DNA of 43,840 nt, taken from positions 1 to 43,840 of the forward strand of contig JANYKI010000128.1 in assembly GCA_025361645.1 (NCBI GenBank). Reading direction: 5' to 3'. The notes under the pieces were generated by a model that did no database searches, had not been told where the DNA came from, and worked only from the letters and a program-made list of their open reading frames with translations. A program made the position numbers and the translations under genes. This DNA comes from Methanothrix sp. (GTDB lineage: Archaea; Halobacteriota; Methanosarcinia; Methanotrichales; Methanotrichaceae). Positions 18,259 to 28,570 of this stretch are shown in pieces. Each line of letters opens with the position of its first letter. Positions within the stretch are counted from its first letter, which is position 1.

Positions 18259-18780
18259 ATGTACAAATCATCTTTGATTGCGATCATCCTTTTGGCATCC
18301 GGCATTAACGCCATGGGTGCTGAATTCTCTGTGGGATTTGGAAATAATGACTGGTGGACGGCTTATCCTGACCAGTCCTCAGGCGCCGGCGGCGATGTCA
18401 ATCATCCATCCTGGGTTCTTGACGCCCTTAAATCCAAGCCTGTGCTGATTTATGTGCACAAGTCGTGCAGTTATTGTACGCCTCAAACAGAGGCCGTGCA
18501 GAATATAACCGATGAATTCAATGGCCAGATCACATATTTCGAGATAGGCGCCGATGGTAGTGATGCCAGGTCCGAGGAAGCCCTTCAGATTTATGATCCC
18601 GATGGCGGCACCATGTATGTGCCTCTGACCGTCCTGTTAACTTTGGCTCCCAATTCCGAAGGCGAGGTAGTGCCGGTCTGGCACAGCACAGATAAGGTCA
18701 CGGGCGATGCCTGGGTCAAGAATTACGTGGAGGATGCATTGAGCCAATACAATGAGTTCTCACCTGACTGGAATATGTGA
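18259..18780 (+). CDS. Secreted thioredoxin-like protein (CSYC)
   Basis: Signal peptide, then KPVLIYVHKSCSYCTPQTEAVQNITDEFNGQITYFEIGADG. Confidence 0.8.
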   Translation: MYKSSLIAIILLASGINAMGAEFSVGFGNNDWWTAYPDQSSGAGGDVNHPSWVLDALKSKPVLIYVHKSCSYCTPQTEAVQNITDEFNGQITYFEIGADGSDARSEEALQIYDPDGGTMYVPLTVLLTLAPNSEGEVVPVWHSTDKVTGDAWVKNYVEDALSQYNEFSPDWNM

Positions 18781-18805
18781 AGGCAGACCTCGGATAAGGG
18801 ATCGA

Positions 18806-20227
18806 ATGCCATTTTCAATAAAATGTAAAAAATCCCTGATATCAGGGTCTATCAAACTTTTTGTCGTCTTTTGTTCTATCTTATTTTTGTGCTCGTCCTC
18901 TGGCTTATCTCAGGCGGCGATAGCTCCCAATTTTCAGGCAGTGGACCAGAATGGAAAAGATGTATCTCTAAGCGACTATCGGGGCGAGGCTGTCCTTCTG
19001 CACATTACCAACATTGAAAATCCCCTCTGCCGGGAGTGCGAGCATGCTTTAAACGCACAGACCAGCCAGATTTCCCTGCTCGCCAAGAAAGATCCGGGCA
19101 TAAAAATCATAACCCTCAACGTCCGGAAAAATCCCTATTCTAAAGACGGGCCCACCCTGGCCAAAGCCTGGTGGAACATCAATGTAACCTGGCCCTGGAT
19201 TGAGGATTTTGAGCCCTATCCACTCACAAGCAAGTACATCGACTACTCCACTCTGGAAGGCGGCTTTGCCAACCCTACCTTGATATTGATCGACAAAGAG
19301 GGAAAGGTAGCCGGCCTCTATCACGTCTATCAGCTCGGTAAGGGAGAGATAGACGGCATCCAGAGCGCTGAGAATCTATCCACCGACCTCTCAGGTCTGG
19401 AGCATGGTGAGGCCTCAGCCTCCGGTTTCAAGGGCGTAGCTTCCCGCCAGGGGGTAAACTACCTGAGCATGTTTGGCTTAGGCATTATAACCTCCCTTTC
19501 TCCCTGCTCGGTAGCCCTGCTGCTGGCCATGTTCTCCTACGTGATGACGGCCCGCCGGAAGGAGGAGTACCTCAAGAAGTCAGCCTCGGCATCCAAGGAG
19601 GGCTTCATGATCGGAGTGGCCTTCACCTTAGGCATGGCCATGGTCTTCTTCGTGGTGGGGCTGTTCCTATCCGACATCGGCGTCTTCATTCGCCAGGCCC
19701 GCTTCTTCGACCTGGCTGCCGGGCTGCTGATGGTAATCCTGGGCATCAATATCATCAAGCCCATTGGTGAAATAATCGAGCCGGTGCGCTCGCGTCTCTC
19801 TTTACGCCGGGCTCATTCCGATGACTTTCCCGGTGATTGTGCGACTGAGAAGAAGGGCATCATGGAAAGGCTGGTCCACTTTTCCATGGGCCTTTTCCAG
19901 TACTCGGCCTTCATCGGCGCCTTCACTCTGGGCGTCTTCTTTGCCCTGGGCTGGGCTCCCTGTGCCGTATCCCTGGTCTTTCCCGTGCTCATCTGGCTCA
20001 TCTCCCAGGATGTAACGCCCCTGGCGGGAGGGCTGATGCTCTTCGTCTTCGGCGTTGGGCACGGCGTGCCGGTGATTCCCATTGCCACCTTCTCTCGGGC
20101 AGTGGGCGGACAGATCGGCGAGAAGTACATCTCTGCCGGCAAGTACGTCACCAAGATCTTCGGGGTGGCAGTGATAGTGATCGGGCTGATCTACGCGGTG
20201 AGGTACCTGGGGTACAAGATGTGGTAA
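18806..20227 (+). CDS. Thioredoxin-domain / CcdA-DsbD transmembrane fusion protein
   Basis: N-terminal FQAVDQNGKDVSLSDYRGEAVLLHITNIENPLCRECEHAL; membrane domain GLGIITSLSPCSVALLLAMFSYV and FFALGWAPCAVSLVFPVLI. Confidence 0.9.
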   Translation: MPFSIKCKKSLISGSIKLFVVFCSILFLCSSSGLSQAAIAPNFQAVDQNGKDVSLSDYRGEAVLLHITNIENPLCRECEHALNAQTSQISLLAKKDPGIKIITLNVRKNPYSKDGPTLAKAWWNINVTWPWIEDFEPYPLTSKYIDYSTLEGGFANPTLILIDKEGKVAGLYHVYQLGKGEIDGIQSAENLSTDLSGLEHGEASASGFKGVASRQGVNYLSMFGLGIITSLSPCSVALLLAMFSYVMTARRKEEYLKKSASASKEGFMIGVAFTLGMAMVFFVVGLFLSDIGVFIRQARFFDLAAGLLMVILGINIIKPIGEIIEPVRSRLSLRRAHSDDFPGDCATEKKGIMERLVHFSMGLFQYSAFIGAFTLGVFFALGWAPCAVSLVFPVLIWLISQDVTPLAGGLMLFVFGVGHGVPVIPIATFSRAVGGQIGEKYISAGKYVTKIFGVAVIVIGLIYAVRYLGYKMW

Positions 20228-20232
20228 TCTTA

Positions 20233-20967
20233 TTATTTTGCAGCCAGCATTCCTTCCACAATTCCCGTCCAGGGATCGCCTTTAGTCGAAAACGCCCTGT
20301 ATTCACCGGAGGCGGAGTTGCCACTCAGGTTGAGCCTAAGCCGGTAAAGGTTTACGGTTCCAGAGGATATCACATCCAAACTCAATTTATCAGCGAAAAC
20401 TGAGCCGGAAGCTGAGACCTTCATGGTATCGCCGCCGTCATTTATGTTGCCCGTTCCGAAAACTGCATTCTCTGACTGGAAAAGCGTGAGGGCCAGGAAT
20501 CTGTTCTTGCTGTCTCTAAGCCGGAAGGACCAGTTTCCTGCCGTGCTTGCGGCCTGAGATATCGCCGTAGATATCCCCGGCAATGGAGTTGGTAATATGG
20601 CTGGCTCTGAGGATGATGCAGCTTTGGCCTGGCCTGAGCTTACGGTACTTGCTGTCTGATATTCCAGTCCCTCGCCGGTTTTCACAGAGCTTCGGGATGC
20701 CTGCGGATTGGTGCCGTTTTCCGGTAGATTGCTGGGCATGGAGAAATTGATGCCGCTCTCTTCGCTCCACAGCTTCCTTGCCGCCGCTGGGTTTTCCGGT
20801 ATACCGTTATTGGGGATGTAAATCCCATTGCTGAAATCAATGAGCTGATCCGCGGATAGTCCCGAGCCTCCATCAATGATGGCGCAGGCATGGACGGCAA
20901 ATAGTGCAAGAATCGCCAGTGATAAGGCAATCAAAATTACTAATCTCCTGGCTTTCCAAATCATCAT
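20233..20967 (-). CDS. Hypothetical secreted protein
   Basis: Signal-peptide-like N-terminus and low-complexity linker; TAATG overlap with the upstream ATPase gene. Confidence 0.65.
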   Translation of the reverse strand: MMIWKARRLVILIALSLAILALFAVHACAIIDGGSGLSADQLIDFSNGIYIPNNGIPENPAAARKLWSEESGINFSMPSNLPENGTNPQASRSSVKTGEGLEYQTASTVSSGQAKAASSSEPAILPTPLPGISTAISQAASTAGNWSFRLRDSKNRFLALTLFQSENAVFGTGNINDGGDTMKVSASGSVFADKLSLDVISSGTVNLYRLRLNLSGNSASGEYRAFSTKGDPWTGIVEGMLAAK

Positions 20968-22571
20968 TATGCCTTTCTCGCCCCAAAGACCTTTTTTAAT
21001 AGTCCACTTGCCTTTTTCTCCCCGGGTCTTTTTGCTTTAGCTCCCGCAGGAGACGCTGGGGGAGCGCCTGCTCTTTTTTCCGCGCCCCGAGAAGCACGCG
21101 CTCCCGCTGCAGCGGCTTTCTCTTTGATCACAATCTGGGTGCTCACGCCCCCGTGTCTGGATTTCCTTGGCCGGATATCAACGGTGATGGGCCTTTCGAT
21201 CTCATTACTAACCAGCATGGCCACGCCCGCCGGCAGCCTCTTGATCTCCTCCTCCAGCTCACCTGTCATTCCCTCCAGGCCTTTGGAGAGCGCCTTGAGG
21301 TCATTGGGATTGGTGACCCTCATAATGATCTGAGTGTTGCACTGAGAGATGACGTTCTTGTCCACACGGGCCGGTCTCTGGCTGATGATCATCAGCCCCA
21401 AGCCAAATTTTCGTCCTTCCGCGGCAATGGTACGCACAATGCTGGTAGAAGCGGCGTTTCCTGTGCCCCGTTCCGGGATGTAGTTGTGGGCTTCCTCTAC
21501 CACCACCATTCCCGGCGAGACCAGCCTGCGCTTTCTGGCCTCAAAGACATCCGTTAAGAGTCGAGATACGATCATGGCCTGCAGTTCAGGGAGGATGCCG
21601 GTCATGTCGATAACAGCGGCCCTGCCGGGTCGCAAAAGTTCCTCTACCGGCGTCTCCGCTCCCGAGAAGAGCCCCAGCTCCAGGAGCGACTCCAGTTGAC
21701 CAACTAAATTCCACTTTACCTTGGAATTGCTGCGTACTACCTGTTCGATGACGTCCTCCAGGGTATAGGCATCCGTCTCCGCCCGCAGGGCACTGATGGC
21801 CTCGTAGAGCAATCCCAACTGGCCGCTGCTGCTGCTCTCGTGGGGAATCATCTTTGCCACTTCTCGGGCAGACATGTTCATTCCGTTAAAGCGAAAAGGC
21901 CGGTCGGCTCTCGGGTTCATGGCCATCTCTCCGGGAGTGTAGATGGTGGCATCATAACCGCGCGGCTTGACCTTATATCTGGAAAAGTCGCCCACTTTGT
22001 TGGGCTCCTTCATGGAGGCGTACTCGCCGTGGGGATCGATGATGAGCAGAGCCACCTTTCTTTCCAGCAACTCTTCCAAAATCACGGCTGCCGTGTAGGA
22101 TTTTCCTGAACCGGTTTTGGCGAGGACGCTGCAGTGCTTTTGTACCAGGGTATTGGCGTCCAGCTCCACCCGGATATCATAGCCTTGCAACATGCCGATG
22201 TACATATCTCCCTTGGCCAGGCCCAGAGTTGCCTTGATCAGTTTTTCGTCGGCTATGAAGACCGGATCTCCCGGCCGGGCAGGACTGGTGGGAAGATGCA
22301 GCTTGCCGTTGCTTGTCACGCCGATAACCCTGGCTTCAGCTATCATCATCTCTCTTGAATCATAATTCCGGGCGGCATCATTGAGCTGGTTTACGCTGTA
22401 GGCGGAGTTGGACCGTTTGACGTCCTCCACCTGGGCGAGTGCCCATTCCTTCCCGTCGGCTTTGGCCTTGATGTAAGTGCCTCGACCTACCTCTTTGTTT
22501 ATAATGAACTTAAATGCTAATGGATTGGTCTCACCAACAATTGTACCGACCGACCCCTTTGCTATCGACAT
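20967..22571 (-). CDS. HerA-like ATPase (DUF87)
   Basis: HCSVLAKTGSGKSYTAAVILEELLERKVALLIIDPHGEYASM; MVVVEEAHNYIPERG; MIISQRPARVDKNVISQCNTQIIMRVTNPNDLKAL. Start set at MSIAKGSVG. Confidence 0.93.
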   Translation of the reverse strand: MSIAKGSVGTIVGETNPLAFKFIINKEVGRGTYIKAKADGKEWALAQVEDVKRSNSAYSVNQLNDAARNYDSREMMIAEARVIGVTSNGKLHLPTSPARPGDPVFIADEKLIKATLGLAKGDMYIGMLQGYDIRVELDANTLVQKHCSVLAKTGSGKSYTAAVILEELLERKVALLIIDPHGEYASMKEPNKVGDFSRYKVKPRGYDATIYTPGEMAMNPRADRPFRFNGMNMSAREVAKMIPHESSSSGQLGLLYEAISALRAETDAYTLEDVIEQVVRSNSKVKWNLVGQLESLLELGLFSGAETPVEELLRPGRAAVIDMTGILPELQAMIVSRLLTDVFEARKRRLVSPGMVVVEEAHNYIPERGTGNAASTSIVRTIAAEGRKFGLGLMIISQRPARVDKNVISQCNTQIIMRVTNPNDLKALSKGLEGMTGELEEEIKRLPAGVAMLVSNEIERPITVDIRPRKSRHGGVSTQIVIKEKAAAAGARASRGAEKRAGAPPASPAGAKAKRPGEKKASGLLKKVFGARKA

Positions 22572-22853
22572 CACTATTTTGCATCGCCTTCTTGCTACAT
22601 TCCCATTTTTAATAGGTATCTTGAAGTATAAAAAGATTGGTCCAAATGCGGGATAGCTTATTGCACCGGAAATTAATTTAATATAATCGTGCACTGAGCT
22701 ATAGAGCTACAACTCATTGCCTTATTATGCTCAATAGTTAATCATCATTATTTACTTTTTGCAGTAAAATTAAGGTGCTTTGTCCCACCTGAGCGAATAT
22801 TATAAAAATAATATTAATTATACGATGAAACTTAAGATCATCTATAGCTCATA

Positions 22854-23516
22854 TTAATATTTCGACGTTCTCATCATCGCCTGCCCATAAGCCAGTCCAA
22901 CTAACAGCCCCACGATATGGGCCATATGAGCGATGTTGTCTGCCGAACCTAAGGTCAGAAAATCAATCAGTGCGAATAGCACGACTGCACCACGGATGCT
23001 CACCGGTATCACGAAGAAGAGCAGTATGCGAATCTCGGGGGCAATCATTGCAAGACAGCCCATCACACCATAGAGAGCTCCGCTCGCTCCCACCATGGAG
23101 CCGCTGGATATCATCATCTGGCCAAACGCCGCCACTATCCCTGAGAAAATGTAGATCTGCAGAAATTTATTCTCACCCACGCGCCTTTCCAGCTCCATGC
23201 CAAAGAAGAAGAGAAATAGCATATTCCAGAAGAGGTGGTTAAAGTCTGCATGCACGAACATATGCGTTATGAGCGTCCAGGGCCTTTGCAATACATAATC
23301 TGGATTTAAAGCCAGGTAGTTGTATACAAAGTTAGGAAAAATGATGCTGATGAAGAATACTACTATGCATGCTAATAATATAAGACCCGAATAGGTTATG
23401 GGCAGCCCGGAAGGTATGTGACTTCTCCAGCCGTTGACTGGTTTTTGCGATTCACCCCATTCATCCCGGTATCTATTGTCCTCTCTTCTACCTGCCATGG
23501 CCTGAAATGGTTTCAA
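22854..23516 (-). CDS. Rhomboid-family intramembrane serine protease
   Basis: HMFVHADFNHLFWNMLFLFFFG; GSMVGASGALYGVMG; IAHMAHIVGLLVG. Confidence 0.93.
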   Translation of the reverse strand: MKPFQAMAGRREDNRYRDEWGESQKPVNGWRSHIPSGLPITYSGLILLACIVVFFISIIFPNFVYNYLALNPDYVLQRPWTLITHMFVHADFNHLFWNMLFLFFFGMELERRVGENKFLQIYIFSGIVAAFGQMMISSGSMVGASGALYGVMGCLAMIAPEIRILLFFVIPVSIRGAVVLFALIDFLTLGSADNIAHMAHIVGLLVGLAYGQAMMRTSKY

Positions 23517-23543
23517 TTTAACTCCATTACAATAATATTATAT

Positions 23544-24038
23544 TTATTCCGGTACGTACTGGCCGTTACGAAGAACTATGACATAATCTGCGGAGTTACG
23601 TAGAGCCACTGAGAAGCCGGGCTCCGCTCCGAAGATGATGGTCTCCTTGCCGTGTTCCATAGCTTTCATGAGCACTGGTTTTAAATCGGCATCGCGGGTG
23701 ACGAGTGCCAGGGTGTCGATGACGGGATTATAGATCATATCCACACCCTCTACGGCCATTCTCACATCTACGTCGCTGGTGCAGATCACCGGCTCAAAAC
23801 CCTGATTTTCCACGGCTTCAACCAGCTTCTCCGAGGCGTACTGATTTAAGAAAACCTTACCCATCTTGATGTCGCCGTAATCCTTGAGGATGTCCCGGAT
23901 CTCTTCCAGATCCGTCTGGAACTCCTTTCTGAGCATATTGGGCCCATCTACGAGCAGTCCGATCTTCTTTCTCCCCTTCTCCTTCTTGGAGCCCAGGTAA
24001 CTCAAGATATGCTCGAACTGTATTGGCATCCGATTCAT
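23544..24038 (-). CDS. NYN-domain protein (TIGR00288-like)
   Basis: KKIGLLVDGPNMLRKEFQTDLEEIRDILKDYGDIKMGKVFLNQYAS...DTLALVTRDADLKPVL. Confidence 0.85.
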   Translation of the reverse strand: MNRMPIQFEHILSYLGSKKEKGRKKIGLLVDGPNMLRKEFQTDLEEIRDILKDYGDIKMGKVFLNQYASEKLVEAVENQGFEPVICTSDVDVRMAVEGVDMIYNPVIDTLALVTRDADLKPVLMKAMEHGKETIIFGAEPGFSVALRNSADYVIVLRNGQYVPE

Positions 24039-24063
24039 GTTGACCCTTCTTGATATGTTTGGA

Positions 24064-24819
24064 TTAGATGTTATAAATTCGTTTGGTATTATCCGCAGTT
24101 ATCTGGGCGATTTCTTGCGGCTCTATGCCTCTGATCCTGGCAATGAGCCGAACAGAGTCCGTAACAAACGCGGGTTCATTTCTGCCACTTCGGGGCGAAA
24201 GGAAGGGGCTATCGGTCTCCACCAGCAGCCGGTCCAGTGATACATTTTTAGCCAGGATCTGATGTTGTGCGGATCGACAGAGATTAGTGGCCAGAGATAT
24301 ATAAAATCCCCTATCAATGGCATCTTTCATAGTTCCAATTGTTCCGCTGAAGCAGTGGAATACGACCTTGTCCAGGTGCTTTACCATTTCCAGAGCAGGC
24401 TGCTCAGCATCGCGGGAATGAATGACCAGAGGCAAATCGAGGGACCTGGCCAGTTCTATGACCCTGCTAAAGACCTTTGCCTGGCGCTCCCTGGTTGGAG
24501 CATCTTTGCAGTGATAGTAGTCCAGCCCCGCCTCCCCGATGCCCACGGCCTGGCCGGCATTGCTTTCTATCTGCTTGAAAAGCATCTCGAGTTCCGGCTC
24601 CCTTATGCTCTGCAATGTATTGGGAGAAAGACCCAGGGTGGCGGAGATGAAATCATACTTCTTGGCCAGCTCCAGGGACCTGGCATTGGTGGAATAGTCC
24701 ACACCAGAGTTGATCATGTGGACCACGCCGGATTTTCGGGCACTGTCCAGTACTGCTTCGCGATCTTTGTTGAACTGCTTGAAGTCCAGGTGGCAATGCG
24801 AATCGATTACCCCTTGCAA
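24064..24819 (-). CDS. TatD-family hydrolase
   Basis: MQGVIDSHCHLDFKQFNKDRE; GIGEAGLDYYHCKD; LPLVIHSRDAEQPALEMV; VFHCFSGT; LVETDSPFLSPRSGRNEPAFV. Confidence 0.95.
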   Translation of the reverse strand: MQGVIDSHCHLDFKQFNKDREAVLDSARKSGVVHMINSGVDYSTNARSLELAKKYDFISATLGLSPNTLQSIREPELEMLFKQIESNAGQAVGIGEAGLDYYHCKDAPTRERQAKVFSRVIELARSLDLPLVIHSRDAEQPALEMVKHLDKVVFHCFSGTIGTMKDAIDRGFYISLATNLCRSAQHQILAKNVSLDRLLVETDSPFLSPRSGRNEPAFVTDSVRLIARIRGIEPQEIAQITADNTKRIYNI

Positions 24820-25021
24820 GGGAACATTTATCGATGAGATTCCTCCAGAATCGTATTTTTAGTCTCGATGGTATTATCTTTTTTGGTGTAGCTCATCTTC
24901 AGGCGCCACAGCAAAGTGCGAGAATCGTCCTGGCGTCGGACGCAGCCATTCGTCCAAGGGATTCTATCGCGAAGAGATATCCCGCATAAGGAATATAAGT
25001 TTGGAGACCCTGTACCATGTT

Positions 25022-25369
25022 ATGAGCAAAATGGAGATTATCCATAGTCTTATCGAGGATATTCCGGTTCTCTTCGTATCTGGCAAGATAGATGCAGTGA
25101 CTTCCAAGGACCTTGAAACTGCTTTAATTGGACTAATCGACCAAAACAAAAAATTTTTAGTTATTGATATGGAAAAGGTAGAGTTTCTCAGCAGCTCTGG
25201 TCTGCGAGTGCTCATGGCATCCCTGAATAAGCTCAAAAGCAGAGATGGCGATCTGTTGCTGGCGGCCTTGCAGCCTTTTGTAAAGGATGTCTTCTTCATG
25301 ACAGGAGCCAATCGATTTTTTCCCATTCATGCTAGCCGGGCTGAGGCAATCAAGAGCCTTCAAGCGTAG
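25022..25369 (+). CDS. STAS-domain anti-sigma factor antagonist-like protein
   Basis: IPVLFVSGKIDAVTSKDLETALIGLIDQNKKFLVIDMEKVEFLSSSGLRVLMASLNKLK. Confidence 0.92.
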   Translation: MSKMEIIHSLIEDIPVLFVSGKIDAVTSKDLETALIGLIDQNKKFLVIDMEKVEFLSSSGLRVLMASLNKLKSRDGDLLLAALQPFVKDVFFMTGANRFFPIHASRAEAIKSLQA

Positions 25370-25383
25370 AGCTGATAATCCCC

Positions 25384-26790
25384 ATGTTAGGTACACTCAT
25401 CAGCAATTCCCTGGTACTGCTCCAGGCAGTAAGCGTTATCGTAGTTGCGGCCCTTTTGATCTCACGCAGCCGATATTTCGCAGAGGTTATGGATGGGCGA
25501 GCAACATGGAAAAATCAGTTGATTCTCGTTCTCTTCTTCGGGATGGTCTCAATTTACGGCTCAGTTATCGGCATCAATGTATTTGGCGCCATCATCAACG
25601 TCCGCGATCTGGGCCCTCTTGTAGGGGGTCTCGCTTGCGGGCCTGTGGTGGGGCTGGGCGCTGGACTTATCGGCGCGGCTTTTCGCTTTTCGGAAGGGGG
25701 CTTCACGGCTCTAGCCTGCAGTATAGTGGTAACTCTAGCAGGCCTTTTGGGCGGCATCGTCTACCTTCGCAAGTCCAAGTTTCCCGGTGTTGTCTTCTCC
25801 GTCATATTTGCCGTTCTCTTCGAGCTCTTGCATATGGCGCTAACGCTGGCCATCTCCCGGCCCTTTGATCTTGCCAGGGATGTGGTAGCACAGGCAATTG
25901 GACCCATGGTCCTGGCCAATGGAGCAGGCATGCTCATATTCGCTTTTATCATAGCCAATGTCGTCACACACAGAGAGACAAAGAGGGAACGGGACAGCTA
26001 CCAGCTAGAGCTGCAGATAAAGCAGGCGGAAATGGTGGTCGCCGCTGATATCCAGAAGAGTTTTCTTCCCAAGAATATTCCTTCACTGGAAGGATTTGAT
26101 ATCGCGGCTACTACCATTCCCGCCAGGGAGGTGGGTGGGGACTTTTACGACTTCACCGAGCAGGACGACAATCTGCAGTTTGTGATCGCAGACGTATCCG
26201 GAAAAGGTGTTCCTGCCGCATTGTTCATGGCCCTCTCCCGAATCATTGTGCGAGCGTGCGCTGCTCCTCAGAGGAGGGCGTCCGAACGGCTCAAATGTGC
26301 CAACAAAATGATCGTGGATGATTCCGGTTCTGCAACTTCGGGTATGTTCGTTACTCTGTTTTTTGCCATGCTGAACCAGATGAATCGAAACCTGGTTTAC
26401 GCCAATGCCGGCCACAATCCTCCTCTGCTCTTCCGGGCCGCTTCGAGCAGCATAGTGGCAATGGATGTGACGGGCGTCGCTCTAGGAATGATGGCGGATA
26501 TGGAATACGAGCAGCGGGAACTTGTCCTTGAATCCGGTGATATCTTGCTCTTGTACACAGATGGCATTGTGGAAGCCATGAACGGCAAGGAGGAGTTCTT
26601 CGGCGAGAAAAGGCTCAGATCTTCTCTGGCCTCAGCCACAGAGCTCTCTGCCCAGGGGATACTTGATATCATTTTACGTGATCTGAGGCAGTTTACTGTT
26701 GGTGCGGAGCAGTCGGACGACATAACCGCCATAGTGTTCAAGGTGGAGGACGATCCGGCGGCAGAAACCAATAAAACTATATTTGAGTAA
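25384..26790 (+). CDS. Membrane-anchored SpoIIE/RsbU-type PP2C phosphatase
   Basis: Multi-TM N-terminus (5TMR-LYT-like), then VAADIQKSFLPKNIPSLEGFDIAATTIPAREVGGDFYDFTEQDD...VIADVSGKGVPAALFMALSR...YANAGHNPPLLF...LLLYTDGIVEAMN. Confidence 0.94.
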   Translation: MLGTLISNSLVLLQAVSVIVVAALLISRSRYFAEVMDGRATWKNQLILVLFFGMVSIYGSVIGINVFGAIINVRDLGPLVGGLACGPVVGLGAGLIGAAFRFSEGGFTALACSIVVTLAGLLGGIVYLRKSKFPGVVFSVIFAVLFELLHMALTLAISRPFDLARDVVAQAIGPMVLANGAGMLIFAFIIANVVTHRETKRERDSYQLELQIKQAEMVVAADIQKSFLPKNIPSLEGFDIAATTIPAREVGGDFYDFTEQDDNLQFVIADVSGKGVPAALFMALSRIIVRACAAPQRRASERLKCANKMIVDDSGSATSGMFVTLFFAMLNQMNRNLVYANAGHNPPLLFRAASSSIVAMDVTGVALGMMADMEYEQRELVLESGDILLLYTDGIVEAMNGKEEFFGEKRLRSSLASATELSAQGILDIILRDLRQFTVGAEQSDDITAIVFKVEDDPAAETNKTIFE

Positions 26791-26815
26791 GGAAATTCCT
26801 GAATGGGAATCCAAA

Positions 26816-28525
26816 ATGCCCAGAAAACCCACCAACCTGATCTACGGAGTTGACGATGAGCCACCTCTTGCGACTACGCTACTCTTGGGGTTTCAGCACA
26901 TTTTCATCTTATCCATTGCCTTCATCTTTCCGGTGGTGATAGTAACTGAAATCGGTGCCTCCCCTGAGGATGCGCAAAACCTCATCTGCATGGCCATGCT
27001 GGCCACGGGTTTCTCCACAGCTTTGCAGGCTTTGAAAAAAGGGCCGGTCGGTTCCGGCTACCTCTGCCCTCTGTTGAACGGCCCGGCCTTTGTGCCGGCA
27101 TCGCTTTTAGCAGGCAAGGCAGGCGGCCTGGCTCTCATCTTCGGAATGACGGTCGTTGCTGGCATCTTCGAGGCGTTGTTCTCACAGGTGGTAGGCCGGA
27201 TGCGCAAGTTCTTCCCGCCGGAGGTGACAGGAACAGTGGTGCTCATGGTGGGGGTGGAGGTGATACCCATCGCCGTCCCCAAGTTCTTTGGGGTGGACAG
27301 TACACATCCTGGGTTTGTGGCGCTGCCTTTTCTGGTGGCGTTGATCACTCTGGCTGTCACGGCTGGATTCAATGTCTGGGGCAAGGGCAAGATGCGGCTC
27401 TACTCTCTTTTAATCGGCATGGTGGCGGGCTATGTGCTCTCCTTTGCCACAGGCATATTGACCCTAGACAAGGCCAGGCTGATAATCGACTCTGCCTTTT
27501 TCCGGCTTCCCGAGATGGGCAAATTCGGAATGTCGTTTAGCACAGTCATGCTCGTGCCCTTTGTTGTGGCAGCCTTCTCCTCGGCGCTCAAGACCATGGG
27601 CGATCTCACCACCTGCCAGAAGATCAACGACGCCGATTGGAAGAGAATTGAGATGCGTTCCATAAGCCGCGGCATGCTGGCCTGCGCGGCAGGAAACATA
27701 GCCTCCGGGCTTTTGGGGGCCCTGGGCCAGTCGGTTTCGTCGAGCAATATCGGCCTGTCCATCGCGACAGGTGCTACGAGCCGGCGCATCGGCTACGCGG
27801 CAGGCGGCATTCTCATGCTGCTGGCCTTCTTTCCCAAATTGGCCGCCATCTTCGTGATCATGCCCACGCCGGTAATGGGCGCGTCTCTGATTTTTACGGT
27901 TTGCTTCATGATCATGGCTGGAATTCAGATCATCATGTCCCGCATGATCGATGCGAGAAAGACCTTCGTAGTGGGGCTCTCCATCATCTTCGGGCTGTCT
28001 TTTGATAGCGTGCCCGGACTATATGCTGGCGTTGACCCGGTGCTGCGGCCTCTGCTGTCGTCGTCTCTGGCACTGGCCACTATCTGCGCCGTGGTGCTCA
28101 ATATCTTCTTTCGCATGGGCATCAGCCAGAAGATGGAGTTTGAGCTTGACCCCAGCGTGGATACTTCCGAGAAGATATTTCAGATCATGGAGAAGCAGGG
28201 CGGAACCTGGGGTGCGCGGCGAGAGGTCATATTCAATGCCATCGCGGCCATGAACGAGCTGCTGGATGCGGCGCCTTTCCTGGATCTGTTGGGAAAGAAG
28301 ATCGCCCTGAGCGTTCATTTCGATGAGTTCAACCTGGATGTTCGAGCAGTTTATGAGGGCAAACCCTTTGATATTCCGACCACCATGCCCGGCATCGACA
28401 CCATGCATGATGCAGATGCGAGCGCGCTGGCTCTCGCAGCATTTACTATGAGCAGGTACGTGGATAAGATGAACTTCTCAACCAAAGACGGGAAGACCGA
28501 GCTGCACATGCACTTCGAACATTAG
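26816..28525 (+). CDS. NCS2 uracil/xanthine permease-family transporter with a C-terminal HATPase/RsbW-like extension
   Basis: LLGFQHIFILSIAFIFPVVIVTEIGAS, GSGYLCPLLNGPAFVPASLLAGKAGG; cytosolic tail IFNAIAAMNELLDAAPFLDLLGKKIALSVHFDEFNLDVRAVYEGKPFDIP...KTELHMHFEH. Confidence 0.88.
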   Translation: MPRKPTNLIYGVDDEPPLATTLLLGFQHIFILSIAFIFPVVIVTEIGASPEDAQNLICMAMLATGFSTALQALKKGPVGSGYLCPLLNGPAFVPASLLAGKAGGLALIFGMTVVAGIFEALFSQVVGRMRKFFPPEVTGTVVLMVGVEVIPIAVPKFFGVDSTHPGFVALPFLVALITLAVTAGFNVWGKGKMRLYSLLIGMVAGYVLSFATGILTLDKARLIIDSAFFRLPEMGKFGMSFSTVMLVPFVVAAFSSALKTMGDLTTCQKINDADWKRIEMRSISRGMLACAAGNIASGLLGALGQSVSSSNIGLSIATGATSRRIGYAAGGILMLLAFFPKLAAIFVIMPTPVMGASLIFTVCFMIMAGIQIIMSRMIDARKTFVVGLSIIFGLSFDSVPGLYAGVDPVLRPLLSSSLALATICAVVLNIFFRMGISQKMEFELDPSVDTSEKIFQIMEKQGGTWGARREVIFNAIAAMNELLDAAPFLDLLGKKIALSVHFDEFNLDVRAVYEGKPFDIPTTMPGIDTMHDADASALALAAFTMSRYVDKMNFSTKDGKTELHMHFEH

Positions 28526-28570
28526 TTGGAAAAATTCATGACCGGGTAAAAACGTAAGAAGGCCTGGAAT

